Below are positions 15,204-24,814 of a stretch of DNA of 42,443 nucleotides, piece after piece (positions within the stretch are counted from its first letter, which is position 1; each line of letters starts with the position of its first letter). Location: the NCBI GenBank assembly GCA_000687675.1, contig JHWS01000015.1, positions 1-42,443 of the forward strand, read 5' to 3'. This DNA comes from Lachnospiraceae bacterium NC2008. GTDB taxonomy: Bacteria > Bacillota > Clostridia > Lachnospirales > Lachnospiraceae. A program made the position numbers and the translations under genes. The notes beneath the pieces are model-generated. The model did no database searches, had not been told where the DNA came from, and was given only the letters and a program-made list of their open reading frames with translations.

Positions 15204-16495
15204 TGAAGAATAAGGATCATACTAAAGGTCTTTTGATTATCCTTATCATTCTTTTGGTATTTTGTACTCTTCTTTATATCAGTCAGGAGAATCAGAAGGC
15301 AGAGAGATCAGATACAATTGCTACAAGAGAAGGACAGAATAGAATTATTTTATCCTGGTGGGGAAATGATGAGAGACATAAATATACCATGGAGGGTGTA
15401 GATCACTTCATGGAAGAGAATCCTGAGATACATGTCAACTGTAGGTATGGTGAATGGAATGGCTTTGAAAAACGCATGGAAGTATGGACCAATTCCCACA
15501 ATGAAGCAGATGTTATGCAGATTAACTATGCATGGCTTGATACCTATTCAAAGGATGGGACAGGATATTATGATCTGAATCAACTTTCAGAATATATAAA
15601 CCTTGATGCATTCTCAGATAAATGTAAGGAATATGGTACAAGAAACGGACATCTCAATGCTCTTCCGATTGCTATGAATTCTCAGGTTTTCTATTATAAT
15701 CAGGACATACTTGATCAGTATGGACTTTCGTGTCCGGAAAACTGGGATGATTTGTTCGAAATGGCTGAAGTAGTAAGTAAAGATGGGAAATACCTGTTGG
15801 GAATGAGTAAGAAACAGGTATTTATGCTTCTTATAGCATATTATGAACAGTCAACAGGCAAGGCTATGTTTAATGATGATGGAAAACTTGCTGCTTCAAA
15901 AGATGAGATAGCTGAATTGCTTGTCTTTTATAAGAAAATGATTGATGAGCATGTTTTATGTCCTGTAGACATTTTTGATAATGCTATGTATCAGAATGGC
16001 CAGGTAGTAGGAATCATGTGTTGGATAAGTGATACAAAAAAATACAGGGATGCTCTCGAAGAAAAAGGCGTAAAAGTCTGCCTGTGTCTTTATCCGATGA
16101 TGGAAGGGGCTAAACGAAGCGGATGGTATATTAAGCCGGCTACTATGTGGGCAATCAGTGCTGATACAAAAAGCCCAAAAGATGCAGCTGTATTACTTGA
16201 ATATCTTTTAAATGATCCATATATGGTTTCTTTAGCTGGTACAGAAAAAGGCGTACCTGTAAGCAGTAAGGCAGTGGAAGTACTATCTGAAAATGGACTA
16301 TCTGAAACTAACGAATATATAGCTACAGAGGAAATTAACAAAAGGGCTGATGAGATTAACATTATCATTCCTAATATCGAGAAAGAAGCTATAATCGATG
16401 CATTTAAACAAAATGCAGATGAGTATCTATATGACCGTATGGATGTAGATGAGTGCGCAGGTCTGATATATGACAGTATTATAGAAGTTCAGTAG
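15203..16495 (+). CDS. Membrane-anchored extracellular solute-binding protein (sugar ABC type 1 family)
   Basis: A 430-residue protein with a positive N-terminus and one hydrophobic helix (about 10-28, LLIILIILLVFCTLLY) that reads as an uncleaved anchor; the cysteine inside it lacks a proper lipobox. The rest resembles family 1 sugar-binding proteins: LSWWGNDERHKYTMEGVDHFMEENPEI, DVMQINYAWLDTY, AMNSQVFYYNQDIL, and a C-terminal KDAAVLLEYLLNDP. No ABC permease or ATPase is nearby. Its ATG overlaps the stop of a sensor diguanylate cyclase, so I infer it acts as the ligand-binding partner of that sensor rather than in transport. The ligand is unknown. No terminator is seen after it. Confidence 0.85.
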   Translation: MKNKDHTKGLLIILIILLVFCTLLYISQENQKAERSDTIATREGQNRIILSWWGNDERHKYTMEGVDHFMEENPEIHVNCRYGEWNGFEKRMEVWTNSHNEADVMQINYAWLDTYSKDGTGYYDLNQLSEYINLDAFSDKCKEYGTRNGHLNALPIAMNSQVFYYNQDILDQYGLSCPENWDDLFEMAEVVSKDGKYLLGMSKKQVFMLLIAYYEQSTGKAMFNDDGKLAASKDEIAELLVFYKKMIDEHVLCPVDIFDNAMYQNGQVVGIMCWISDTKKYRDALEEKGVKVCLCLYPMMEGAKRSGWYIKPATMWAISADTKSPKDAAVLLEYLLNDPYMVSLAGTEKGVPVSSKAVEVLSENGLSETNEYIATEEINKRADEINIIIPNIEKEAIIDAFKQNADEYLYDRMDVDECAGLIYDSIIEVQ

Positions 16496-16565
16496 GCAAC
16501 AAAATACCATGACTTGTTCGTAAGGTTCAGGATTGTATTGCTGACTAATATGAGAGGAGAGCGTC

Positions 16566-17858
16566 ATGCAAGCATCACAATTAATATTTTATAAAGACTC
16601 TAGGGATATGACCCTGTTAGAGGATGTATGTAGCCTCATGGAACATCTTGAGGATGGTTTTTATGATAAGGAGGAGCAGGAAAGACTTTTTTATAACTGT
16701 GTTAGTGGTTTATACAGATGCGCTGGTGAATCAGGTTTTAAAGGCAACCTATGGCACTGCTATCTTACACAGATTCTTGTATATAATGAGAATCCATATA
16801 CTGTAGCAAGCGAACTTAAGGGCAAGGTTGAAGGGACTTTATCACAGGCAGTAGTTCATGATTATAGAATCTTTATGGATATGTTTGCCTATGACATAAA
16901 GAAACTTGAAGAGGCAGTAGGTAACACTAAAGATATGACCTTACTTACAAACTACGAAGGTTCAGGTAAGGAAGCAATAAAGTATAACAAGTTTATAGTT
17001 GAAGAGATTAATAACTTGGCTGTAAAGCTTGCTGCTGCTAAAGACGTATCAGAATTCAAAATTCTTCTGGATACCTTTTACGGTAGTTATGGTGTTGGAG
17101 TATTTGGACTCCATAAGGCATTTAGAGTTGAAAGAAGAGAAGATAAGCTTCATATTGATCCTATATACAATATAGCTGTAACCAGCCTTGATGATATAGT
17201 TGGCTATGATAATCAGAAGAAGAGACTTATAGCTAATACAGAGGCATTTCTTGAGGGTAAGAAGGCTAATAACTGTCTCCTCTTTGGTTCATCAGGGACA
17301 GGTAAGTCATCTAGTATCAGAGCTATTCTTAATCAGTACTACGGTCAGGGACTTCGTATGATTGAGGTATATAAGCACCAGTATAAGGAGCTTAATGACC
17401 TGATAGATAACCTTAAAATAAGAAATTATAAGTTCATTATCTATCTTGATGATCTTTCATTTGAAGAGTATGAGACTGAATATAAGTATCTTAAGGCAGT
17501 TATTGAGGGTGGTCTTGAAAGTAAGCCTTCTAATGTGCTTATATATGCAACAAGCAACAGACGTCACCTTGTAAAAGAATCTGTTTCTGATAAGGATGGC
17601 GGCGAAGATATGCATAGTAACGAAACAGTTGAAGAGAAACTTTCTCTTTATCAGAGATTTGGTGAATCTATCTACTTTGGTAGTCCAGAAAAGAAGGAAT
17701 TCAACAATATTGTTACAACACTTGCTAAGAAGTATGAACTTCCTGTATCAGAGGATGAGATACTTCTTGAAGCTAATAAGTGGGAACTTACTCATGGCGG
17801 TATGTCTGGTAGAACTGCAAGACAGTTTATCGACGCTATGAGAGCAAAATACTTGTAA
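16566..17858 (+). CDS. DUF815-family AAA+ ATPase
   Basis: A 430-residue cytosolic protein. The first 200 residues are helical without recognisable motifs; then comes the DUF815 AAA core: LDDIVGYDNQKKRLIANTEA, Walker A GSSGTGKSS near 241-249, Walker B FIIYLDDLSFE near 292-302, a sensor-1-like VLIYATSNRRHL, and a C-terminal lid (THGGMSGRTARQFID). The family is widespread in clostridia and of unknown function. AGAGGAGAG lies 5 bases before ATG. It lies in the same direction as the preceding sensor pair and the following ppx-ppk, but gaps of 70 and 54 bases leave co-transcription open. Confidence 0.9.
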   Translation: MQASQLIFYKDSRDMTLLEDVCSLMEHLEDGFYDKEEQERLFYNCVSGLYRCAGESGFKGNLWHCYLTQILVYNENPYTVASELKGKVEGTLSQAVVHDYRIFMDMFAYDIKKLEEAVGNTKDMTLLTNYEGSGKEAIKYNKFIVEEINNLAVKLAAAKDVSEFKILLDTFYGSYGVGVFGLHKAFRVERREDKLHIDPIYNIAVTSLDDIVGYDNQKKRLIANTEAFLEGKKANNCLLFGSSGTGKSSSIRAILNQYYGQGLRMIEVYKHQYKELNDLIDNLKIRNYKFIIYLDDLSFEEYETEYKYLKAVIEGGLESKPSNVLIYATSNRRHLVKESVSDKDGGEDMHSNETVEEKLSLYQRFGESIYFGSPEKKEFNNIVTTLAKKYELPVSEDEILLEANKWELTHGGMSGRTARQFIDAMRAKYL

Positions 17859-17912
17859 TACAGTTAGATAAATGCCTGCGGCTTTAGACAGGCAGTATAG
17901 GGGTATGGGGTT

Positions 17913-19454
17913 ATGAATGTTAAGGTATTTGCGGCCATAGATATTGGCTCATTTGAGACAGCTATGAAGATATATGAGATATCTGCCAAGAATGGCATGA
18001 AGGAGATAGATCATATAAGACACAGACTGTCACTTGGTTACGATTCATATAATACAGGCAGAATCAGCTATCGAAAGATAGATGAGCTCTGCCATGTTCT
18101 TAATAAGTTCAGAGATATTATGAAAACCTACGGGGCAAGTGATTATAAGGTTTATGGAACCAGTGCCCTTAGAGAGACTGATAATACAGTTATTATTCAG
18201 GATCAGATATTTAACCGCACAGGTTTCAAGGTGGAAGTTTTAAGTAACTCTGAGCAAAGACTTCTTGATTACAAATCTGTTGCTTCTATGGGAAGCAAAT
18301 TCAACAAGATAATCGAAAGTGGTTCGGCCATAGTTGATATTGGAGGCGCCAGCGCCCAGATGTCACTTTTTGACAATGATTCCTTAGTTTCTACCCAGAG
18401 CTTTGGAATAGGTGTCTTAACTATGTATGACCGTATCACATCTATGAAACAGGGGCCTGAAAGATCTCAGGAGATTCTTGAACAGCTTATATATAACGAA
18501 CTTTCCATCTTTAAGAAACTATATATTAAAGAGAGGGAAATAGGTACTCTTATAGTAGTAGATGATTATATATCAGGCATAATTAAGTCAGGTATAATAC
18601 TGGGAAGTAAGGATGGAATAATTTCCACAGAAGACTTCCTTGCATTCTTTAATGAGTGTATCTCAACCAGTAATGAAATATTATCTGAGAAGCTAGATAT
18701 TACAGAAGAGATGACCTATCTTATGAAGATTTCTTCCAGCATACTTAAGGTAATTATTGAGAACAATGCCGTTAAACGTATTTGGGCACCAGGTGTTGCT
18801 CTTTGCGATGGTATAGCCTATGAGTATGCAGAGTCAAAGAAACTTAAAATGATTGCCCATGACTTTGAAAAAGATATTATTGATGCGGCTATTAATATTA
18901 GTAAGAGGTATATAGGAAGTAAGAAAAGAAGTCTGGCTCTTAGCAATATAGCATTAACAATATATGATGCAATGGCAAGTATTCACGGCCTATCTAAACG
19001 AGACAGATTTCTTCTTAGACTTGCAGTTATACTTCATGAATGTGGTAAATTCATTAACACTTCCAATGTTGGAGAGTGCTCATATTCTATTATTATGAAT
19101 ACTGAAATGATAGGCCTTTCTCATAGGGAAAGAGAGATAGTTGCCAGCGTAGTTAAGTATTATTACGAGCCATTCTTATACTACAAAGAACTTGATGATA
19201 ACAGACTTGATGAGGACACATATCTTCGTATAGCCAAGCTTACAGCTATATTAAAAGTTGCTGGAAACTTAGACAGAGGTTCAAAACAGAAGGTCAGAGA
19301 TATATCAGCTAAGCTATCAGATGACAAGCTGGTAATATACGTTTCTGAAGAAGATGATTTAGTATTTATTAAAGAGGCATTTGATAAGAATGCAGCCTTC
19401 TTTGGAGAGGTATATAGTATAGAGCCAGTTATATCATTTGCAAAAGCAAAATAG
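17913..19454 (+). CDS. ppx: Exopolyphosphatase / guanosine pentaphosphatase family (Ppx/GppA) with C-terminal HD-like domain
   Basis: A 513-residue ASKHA-fold hydrolase that removes terminal phosphate from polyphosphate (or converts pppGpp to ppGpp in GppA). Visible: phosphate loop 1 FAAIDIGSFETAMKIYEI at the N-terminus, YGTSALRE near 88-95, the second loop SAIVDIGGASAQMSLF near 138-153 and IGVLTMYDRI. The C-terminal part (about 315-513) is an HD-like helical domain with RLAVILHECGKFI. A ppk gene follows in the same direction, which favours the polyphosphate role. Which of the two activities dominates cannot be told from sequence. Confidence 0.9.
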   Translation: MNVKVFAAIDIGSFETAMKIYEISAKNGMKEIDHIRHRLSLGYDSYNTGRISYRKIDELCHVLNKFRDIMKTYGASDYKVYGTSALRETDNTVIIQDQIFNRTGFKVEVLSNSEQRLLDYKSVASMGSKFNKIIESGSAIVDIGGASAQMSLFDNDSLVSTQSFGIGVLTMYDRITSMKQGPERSQEILEQLIYNELSIFKKLYIKEREIGTLIVVDDYISGIIKSGIILGSKDGIISTEDFLAFFNECISTSNEILSEKLDITEEMTYLMKISSSILKVIIENNAVKRIWAPGVALCDGIAYEYAESKKLKMIAHDFEKDIIDAAINISKRYIGSKKRSLALSNIALTIYDAMASIHGLSKRDRFLLRLAVILHECGKFINTSNVGECSYSIIMNTEMIGLSHREREIVASVVKYYYEPFLYYKELDDNRLDEDTYLRIAKLTAILKVAGNLDRGSKQKVRDISAKLSDDKLVIYVSEEDDLVFIKEAFDKNAAFFGEVYSIEPVISFAKAK

Positions 19455-19512
19455 TTTAGGGGGTACTGCTTAGATAAGTCTATATGTGATTTATCTATCC
19501 GGAGGTAGAAGT

Positions 19513-21663
19513 ATGAACATAAGAAAAGAATTTTATAATCCAAAATATTATATTAACAGAGAACTTAGCTGGGTTAAGTTCAATGGAAGATGCCTTAATG
19601 AAGCAAGGGATAAGTCTAATCCTTTCTTTGAAAGAATAAAGTTTTTAAGTATTACTGCATCTAACCTTGATGAGTTCTTTATGGTTAGAGTGGCATCGCT
19701 TAAGGATATGATTCATGCTGGCTACAATAAGAAAGATATAGCTGGTATGACAGCAAAAAATCAGCTTGATGCATTAAGTGAGAAGTTACATGAATTTGTT
19801 GATTTACAGTATGATACATATTTAAACATGCTTGCTCCTAATTTTGAGAAGAAGGGGATAAAGCTAATAGAACATTATGAAGAACTTGATGAAAAACAGG
19901 CAGCTTATGTTTCTTCTTATTTTGAGAAGAATGTATATCCTGTACTTACCCCTATGGCAGTAGATTCATCCAGACCATTTCCACTTATTAAGAACAAAAC
20001 TCTTAATATAGGGGCTCTTCTTAAGAAAAAGCAGGGAGTAGATGGAAAGGCAAAGAGTAAGGACAAGGAAGTGGATTTTGCTACAGTTCAGGTTCCAAGT
20101 GTACTTCCAAGACTTGTGATTATACCTGATCCTGAAAAGACAGTTATTATCCGCTTAGAAGAGATTATCGAAATGAATATCTCTAAGCTTTTCCTTAGTA
20201 ATGATGTAATATGTTCAGCGCCATACCGTATTATGCGTAATGCTGATCTTACCATAGAAGAGGAAGAGGCTGAAGATCTTCTTAAAGAAATTGAGAAGCA
20301 GATTAAGAAGAGACAGTGGGGAGAAGCTATCAGACTGGAAGTTGAAGATGGGGCTGATAAGAAACTTGTTAAGCTACTTAAATCAGAACTTGGAGTAGCT
20401 AACGAAGAGGTTTACAACATAGCAGGCCCTATTGATTTAACCTTCCTTATGAAGATGTATGGATTAGATGGCTTTGATTCTTTAAAGAAGAAGCCATATG
20501 TGCCACAGGACAATCCGCTTCTTCCATCAGGTTGTAATATTTTTGATGCTATAAAGAAGCACGACATACTTCTTCATCATCCTTATGAGTCATTTAGCCC
20601 TGTAGTAAGTTTTATAGAGCAGGCAGCAGAGGATGAGAATGTTCTTGCTATAAAACAGACTCTCTACCGTGTAAGTGGTAATTCGCCTATTATTAAAGCT
20701 CTTTCCAAGGCAGCAGAGAACGGAAAACAGGTATCTGTACTTGTAGAGCTTAAGGCAAGATTTGATGAAGAGAACAACATCGTTTGGGCGAAGATGCTTG
20801 AGAAAGCAGGCTGTCATGTTATATATGGTCTTGTAGGTTTAAAAACCCATTCAAAGATAACTCTAGTTGTTAGAAGAGAGGATGATGGAATCAGAAGATA
20901 TGTCCATCTTGGAACAGGTAACTACAACGATGCTACAGCCAAGCTTTATACAGATTTAGGGCTTCTTACCTGCCAGGAGGCAATAGGCGAAGATGCTACA
21001 GCAGTATTTAATATGCTTTCTGGCTATTCTGAGCCACTTATGTGGAATAAGCTGGTACTTGCACCATTATGGCTTAAAAAGCGCCTCCTGAAGCTAATAG
21101 AGCGTGAAACTGACAATGCCAGAAATAATAGAAAAGCAAAAATCATAGGAAAGATGAATTCACTGTGCGACCCAGATGTTATAGCTGCTTTATATGAGGC
21201 TTCATCTGCAGGGGTAGAGATTAATCTTTTAGTTAGAGGAATTTGCTGTCTTAGACCTGGAATAGAAGGTGTAAGCGAGAATATTCATGTTAGAAGTATT
21301 GTAGGAGATTATCTGGAACACTCAAGAATATATTACTTTGAGAATGATATGTCCCCTGAGATATTTATGAGTAGTGCTGACTGGATGCCTAGAAATCTTG
21401 AAAGAAGAGTGGAGATTATGTTCCCGATAGAAGATGAGGCACTTAAGTCAAAACTCCTTCATATACTGGATATCCAGTTTAAGGACAATGTTAAGACTCA
21501 TATTTTAGATAGCCAGGGCAATTACACCAAGGCAGTAATAGAAAAAGGCGGAAAAGAAATCTGCTGTCATAATATATTCTGCAAAGAAGCTGTAGATGCA
21601 GCCAAGGTAATAAAGAAAGTTAAAAAGGACAGCAGGGTATTCGTACCAAAGACTAAGGCCTAA
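19513..21663 (+). CDS. ppk1: Polyphosphate kinase 1
   Basis: Makes inorganic polyphosphate from the gamma-phosphate of ATP, reversibly. The 716 residues are normal for PPK1. Seen: the N-terminal helical domain (NRELSWVKFNGRCLNEA), the ARFDEENNIVWAK stretch, the autophosphorylated histidine in GLKTHSK (H446), HLGTGNYND at 465-473, and a second conserved histidine in EHSRIYYF (H603). The two His are spaced 157 apart, as in E. coli (435 and 592). The frame opens at a GTG (19486), but GGAGG (19501-19505) serves ATG 19513. Together with ppx upstream it forms a synthesis-degradation pair. Confidence 0.97.
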   Translation: MNIRKEFYNPKYYINRELSWVKFNGRCLNEARDKSNPFFERIKFLSITASNLDEFFMVRVASLKDMIHAGYNKKDIAGMTAKNQLDALSEKLHEFVDLQYDTYLNMLAPNFEKKGIKLIEHYEELDEKQAAYVSSYFEKNVYPVLTPMAVDSSRPFPLIKNKTLNIGALLKKKQGVDGKAKSKDKEVDFATVQVPSVLPRLVIIPDPEKTVIIRLEEIIEMNISKLFLSNDVICSAPYRIMRNADLTIEEEEAEDLLKEIEKQIKKRQWGEAIRLEVEDGADKKLVKLLKSELGVANEEVYNIAGPIDLTFLMKMYGLDGFDSLKKKPYVPQDNPLLPSGCNIFDAIKKHDILLHHPYESFSPVVSFIEQAAEDENVLAIKQTLYRVSGNSPIIKALSKAAENGKQVSVLVELKARFDEENNIVWAKMLEKAGCHVIYGLVGLKTHSKITLVVRREDDGIRRYVHLGTGNYNDATAKLYTDLGLLTCQEAIGEDATAVFNMLSGYSEPLMWNKLVLAPLWLKKRLLKLIERETDNARNNRKAKIIGKMNSLCDPDVIAALYEASSAGVEINLLVRGICCLRPGIEGVSENIHVRSIVGDYLEHSRIYYFENDMSPEIFMSSADWMPRNLERRVEIMFPIEDEALKSKLLHILDIQFKDNVKTHILDSQGNYTKAVIEKGGKEICCHNIFCKEAVDAAKVIKKVKKDSRVFVPKTKA

Positions 21664-21701
21664 TAAAAAAGAGCAGTGGTTAATCCACTGCTCTTTTTTT
21701 A
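21664..21701. terminator. Bidirectional terminator after ppk1
   Basis: A stem of AAAAAGAGCAGTGG with CCACTGCTCTTTTT around TTAAT, with T-runs on both strands. It separates the convergent ppk1 and the zinc-ribbon gene. Confidence 0.93.
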
Positions 21702-21707
21702 TACGCA

Positions 21708-21779
21708 TGGATGCGTAGCGATTCTTTCTGGCTTTGCCGAACGCATCCCGCGCGGCGAGTAGGAGGGGCCTCCTACTCG
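21708..21779. repeat. GC-rich double palindrome between convergent genes
   Basis: Two inverted repeats in a row: GGATGCG (21709) with CGCATCC (21742), then a perfect 11-bp stem CGAGTAGGAGG (21756-21766) with CCTCCTACTCG (21769-21779) around only two bases. The stretch is much richer in GC than its surroundings. This is the look of a REP-type extragenic palindrome, or of a secondary terminator stem without a T-run. Confidence 0.7.
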
Positions 21780-21788
21780 ATTAGTTTA

Positions 21789-23129
21789 TCAATCCTTTAT
21801 GGCATCATAGAACTTATAGAAGATATCTACTGTATTGCTATCAAGCAATATCCATGATCCATTAACCTTAGCAATATATTCAGTATGCTTTATTTCATCT
21901 GAACCAGCTTTACCTTCAATCTTAGCTGTATAAGATACTTCATATGCTTCCTTGATATCCATATCATAGAGATCATCAAGAAGGGATCCTGCGATTTCTT
22001 TAAGTTCTTTTAATTCACTCTTAGTAAGCTCTTTTGAATAGAATACATCAGAAAGCTCATCAGTTTTTTCGAGTGTCTCAAGATCGCAAAGGTCATCATA
22101 GAGCTCATAGAAGTCTTGATTTAAATCTTCCAGGTCATCTTTATCTACCTCTTCGTATTCAATATCTTCGATTTCAATCTTCCAGTCAGAGCCATATTTC
22201 TTATCATATGCATCATAACCAGAAAATACCATAGAAGTCATAATATCATCTTCGAAGCTGTATACTGCATCTTCATCAATCTTTAAGAAGACATCTGAGT
22301 AATCAAGATATGCTTCCTTAATGCAAGGAGCACAAGCTAAATTAAGATAATCTTCAAGGACATCATTTCTATCGTTAGCATAATCAGCAATCTTTTCTAT
22401 TACCTGATCATACTTAAGTCCGTTATTCTTATATGTTTTCTTCTTGAATGGATTCCAGAAGAAGTATAAAACAACAACGGCAGCAATTATAAGAAGGCAA
22501 AGGATAAGTAAGATAATCATAGGAGCCTTGCTCTTCTTGTTAGGATCCTTAGGCTTCTTTTCCTTCTTAGGCTTTTTAGCAGGAGCCTGTGGTGGAACTG
22601 GCTGATTATATGGCACCTGATTAGGGTATGTCATATTAGGATTAGAACCAGCAAAAGGATTAACAGGAGCAGCTGAGCCTGGGTTAACTGGAGCACCAGT
22701 AGGATTAACTGCCTGGCCTGAGCCTGGAACTACCTTAACATGGTTATTAGATACAACAGGTGTAGCTCCTTCAAGTCCTGTATTAACATATCCATGAGAA
22801 CTAATCTGAACATTGCCCTGAGTCTTAGAAGCATTAGTATTAATATTTACTGTTCCCTGTGAACCTAAAGTATTATTCGATATATTTGTAATATTATTAT
22901 TAACAACGCTGCTTCCTGACATAGCTGGCTGTGGCTGAGCCTGTAAATTTACAGGAGGCTTAGCATCTGCCTGAATACCAGCATGAACTGGAACACCATT
23001 TTGAATCTGAACCCCTCCCTGTGGCGCCGTAGGGGCTTGCTGGTTAGCTTCTCCTATTTTAGTTCCGCAGCTAGGGCAGAAGAGTAGGTCATCATTACAA
23101 GGTGATGCGCATTTTGGACAAAATTTCAT
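21789..23129 (-). CDS. Zinc-ribbon membrane protein with extracytoplasmic domain
   Basis: A 446-residue protein of mixed design: an N-terminal zinc ribbon (MKFCPKC ... FCPSCG, cysteines 4, 7, 18, 21), a long Pro/Gln/Asn/Gly-rich disordered region (about 30-180), a lysine-rich stop-transfer signal (KKPKKEKKPKDPNKKSKAP), one TM (IILLILCLLIIAAVVVLYFFW) and an acidic helical outer domain of some 200 residues. The outline resembles the clostridial zinc-ribbon/DUF4878-like proteins, but I cannot name a family. The start at 23129, with AAGGGG before it, puts the ribbon at the N-terminus; the frame is open further up without a ribosome site. It is the last gene of a four-gene minus-strand run. Its function is unknown. 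Confidence 0.85.
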   Translation of the reverse strand: MKFCPKCASPCNDDLLFCPSCGTKIGEANQQAPTAPQGGVQIQNGVPVHAGIQADAKPPVNLQAQPQPAMSGSSVVNNNITNISNNTLGSQGTVNINTNASKTQGNVQISSHGYVNTGLEGATPVVSNNHVKVVPGSGQAVNPTGAPVNPGSAAPVNPFAGSNPNMTYPNQVPYNQPVPPQAPAKKPKKEKKPKDPNKKSKAPMIILLILCLLIIAAVVVLYFFWNPFKKKTYKNNGLKYDQVIEKIADYANDRNDVLEDYLNLACAPCIKEAYLDYSDVFLKIDEDAVYSFEDDIMTSMVFSGYDAYDKKYGSDWKIEIEDIEYEEVDKDDLEDLNQDFYELYDDLCDLETLEKTDELSDVFYSKELTKSELKELKEIAGSLLDDLYDMDIKEAYEVSYTAKIEGKAGSDEIKHTEYIAKVNGSWILLDSNTVDIFYKFYDAIKD

Positions 23130-23174
23130 AATAAACCCCTTTCCAATTAACAAATATAGTTTGGTATTAATTGC

Positions 23175-24812
23175 TTATATAAGATACGGTACAAGACCGT
23201 CATTATTATTGTCTTTTTCAGTAACTACGTCAGCAGATTCCTTAACTATATCTCTGCCATTACACATAGCTATTCCAAGACCAGCTGCCTGAATCATACT
23301 TATATCGTTTTGTTCATCTCCAGCAGCTATAGTATCTCTAACATCTACACCAAGGTGGTCTGCCAGTTCTATAACAGCGCTTCCCTTGCCTGATTTATCA
23401 GAGAATACTTCAAGATATTTTGAATTGGACTTAACAGTAACAAGTCCTTCAACATTAGCTTCCTTTAGCTTTTCTACCATAAGATCAAGCTTACCGGTCT
23501 CATCAAGGTCTATACAGAGAAACTTGTAAGGAGGAATAGTAACCTCATTTTCAAAATCATCTAAAACCTTAATTGGAAGCTTAACTGTTCTTGTGTAAAA
23601 CTGTATCTCTTTTCCATCATATGGAACTAAGATGTTATCATCATCATAGGTGTGACAGTAGATATCATTGGCCTTAGCTACCTGATATATCTTCTTAACC
23701 TGTTCTAAAGAAAGAGGCTTTTCAGTTATTTTTTTACCTGATTTAATATGGTAAATTAAGGCACCATTAAAGCCTATAGCATAAACATTGTCATGAACCA
23801 GGTTGTTTTCTCTAACAACTGCAAGGACGCTTTCAAGAGGTCTTCCAGAGGAAAATGCTATATAGTTACCATCAAGAAGCCACTTATCAAGAGCCTGTCT
23901 TGTCTTTGGAGTAATCTTCTTATCGGTAGTAAGTAATGTATTATCTAAGTCTGTAAAGAATATCTTCTTTCTCATAAGTTTCTTTCTAAGATTTAAGAGG
24001 ATGTCATAAGGAATCTCTAACTTGCCATAGCCAGTACCAATATCCAGTCCAGGCTTACTTGCTCCGTGAAAGTCACTGCCGCCGCTTATGCTAAGGCCGA
24101 ACTTCTTGGCAATAGCCTTAATCTGTCTTTCTTCAGAAAGAGTATAAGTGCTGTATATAGCCTCAATTCCTACAAGACCTGCATCCTTAAGTGTGGATAC
24201 TAAGCCTTCAAGAACACTATCAGACATATGATAGAGGCAAGGGTGGGCAAGTATAGGTATACCGCCAGCATCAAGAATAAGCTTTACACCTTCCTGACAA
24301 GTAACCTTTTCCTTAGGAACGTAGCACTTTGCATGGTCCCCAATATATCTCTCAAATGCTTCTTTAACGTTATTAATATAGCCCTTGTCATACATATACT
24401 TGGCATAGTGAGCTCTGGTAATAACAGATTCGCCGTAGGCTTCCTGTATGACCTTAGGGTTTATATCTATTCCTTCAGCCCTAAGCTTTTCACACATCTT
24501 CTCATTGCGAACATCTCTTGCAAGTCGAAATGCTTCCAGCTTAGATAGAAGAGTAGGGTTATTTCTATCAATGTAGAGTCCTACAATATGAATATCTTTT
24601 CCATTGTAATCTGTAGATAGCTCCACACCAGGAATAACTTCGATACCTTTTCCCTTGGCATGGTTTATCGCTTCATCAATACCTGAAACTGTATCATGAT
24701 CCGTTAGTGCAAATGCCTTCAGGTCTTTTGATAAAGCATAATCTACCAAATCTGAAGGTGAGTATGAACCGTCTGATTTGGTGGAGTGTACATGTAAATC
24801 GATGGTGCTCAA
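23175..24812 (-). CDS. PHP-domain phosphoesterase fused to a Cof-type HAD phosphatase
   Basis: One continuous 545-residue frame with two complete enzymes. Residues 1-279 form a PHP domain of the RNase AM/YciV type: DLHVHSTKSDGS (HxH at 7-9), LTDHDTVSG at 36-44, PGVELST at 61-67, LAHP at 188-191 and GGSDFHG at 254-260. Residues 280-545 are a HAD-IIB (Cof) hydrolase: FFTDLDNTLL with nucleophile D288, FSSGRP, and AAGDEQNDISMI. PHP proteins of this group cleave pAp or short RNA; Cof phosphatases act on sugar phosphates. Start: a TTG at 24812, two bases after the ABC-F stop, is needed because HxH lies so close to the N-terminus; GAGGAGGA is 12 bases upstream. Joint substrate logic is unknown. Confidence 0.9.
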   Translation of the reverse strand: MSTIDLHVHSTKSDGSYSPSDLVDYALSKDLKAFALTDHDTVSGIDEAINHAKGKGIEVIPGVELSTDYNGKDIHIVGLYIDRNNPTLLSKLEAFRLARDVRNEKMCEKLRAEGIDINPKVIQEAYGESVITRAHYAKYMYDKGYINNVKEAFERYIGDHAKCYVPKEKVTCQEGVKLILDAGGIPILAHPCLYHMSDSVLEGLVSTLKDAGLVGIEAIYSTYTLSEERQIKAIAKKFGLSISGGSDFHGASKPGLDIGTGYGKLEIPYDILLNLRKKLMRKKIFFTDLDNTLLTTDKKITPKTRQALDKWLLDGNYIAFSSGRPLESVLAVVRENNLVHDNVYAIGFNGALIYHIKSGKKITEKPLSLEQVKKIYQVAKANDIYCHTYDDDNILVPYDGKEIQFYTRTVKLPIKVLDDFENEVTIPPYKFLCIDLDETGKLDLMVEKLKEANVEGLVTVKSNSKYLEVFSDKSGKGSAVIELADHLGVDVRDTIAAGDEQNDISMIQAAGLGIAMCNGRDIVKESADVVTEKDNNNDGLVPYLI

Positions 24813-24814
24813 GA

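Noticed and set aside
17873-17892. Terminator between the DUF815 gene and ppx (TGCCTG / CAGGCA hairpin)
   Set aside because: The stem is short and is followed by GTATAGGGG rather than a T-run.
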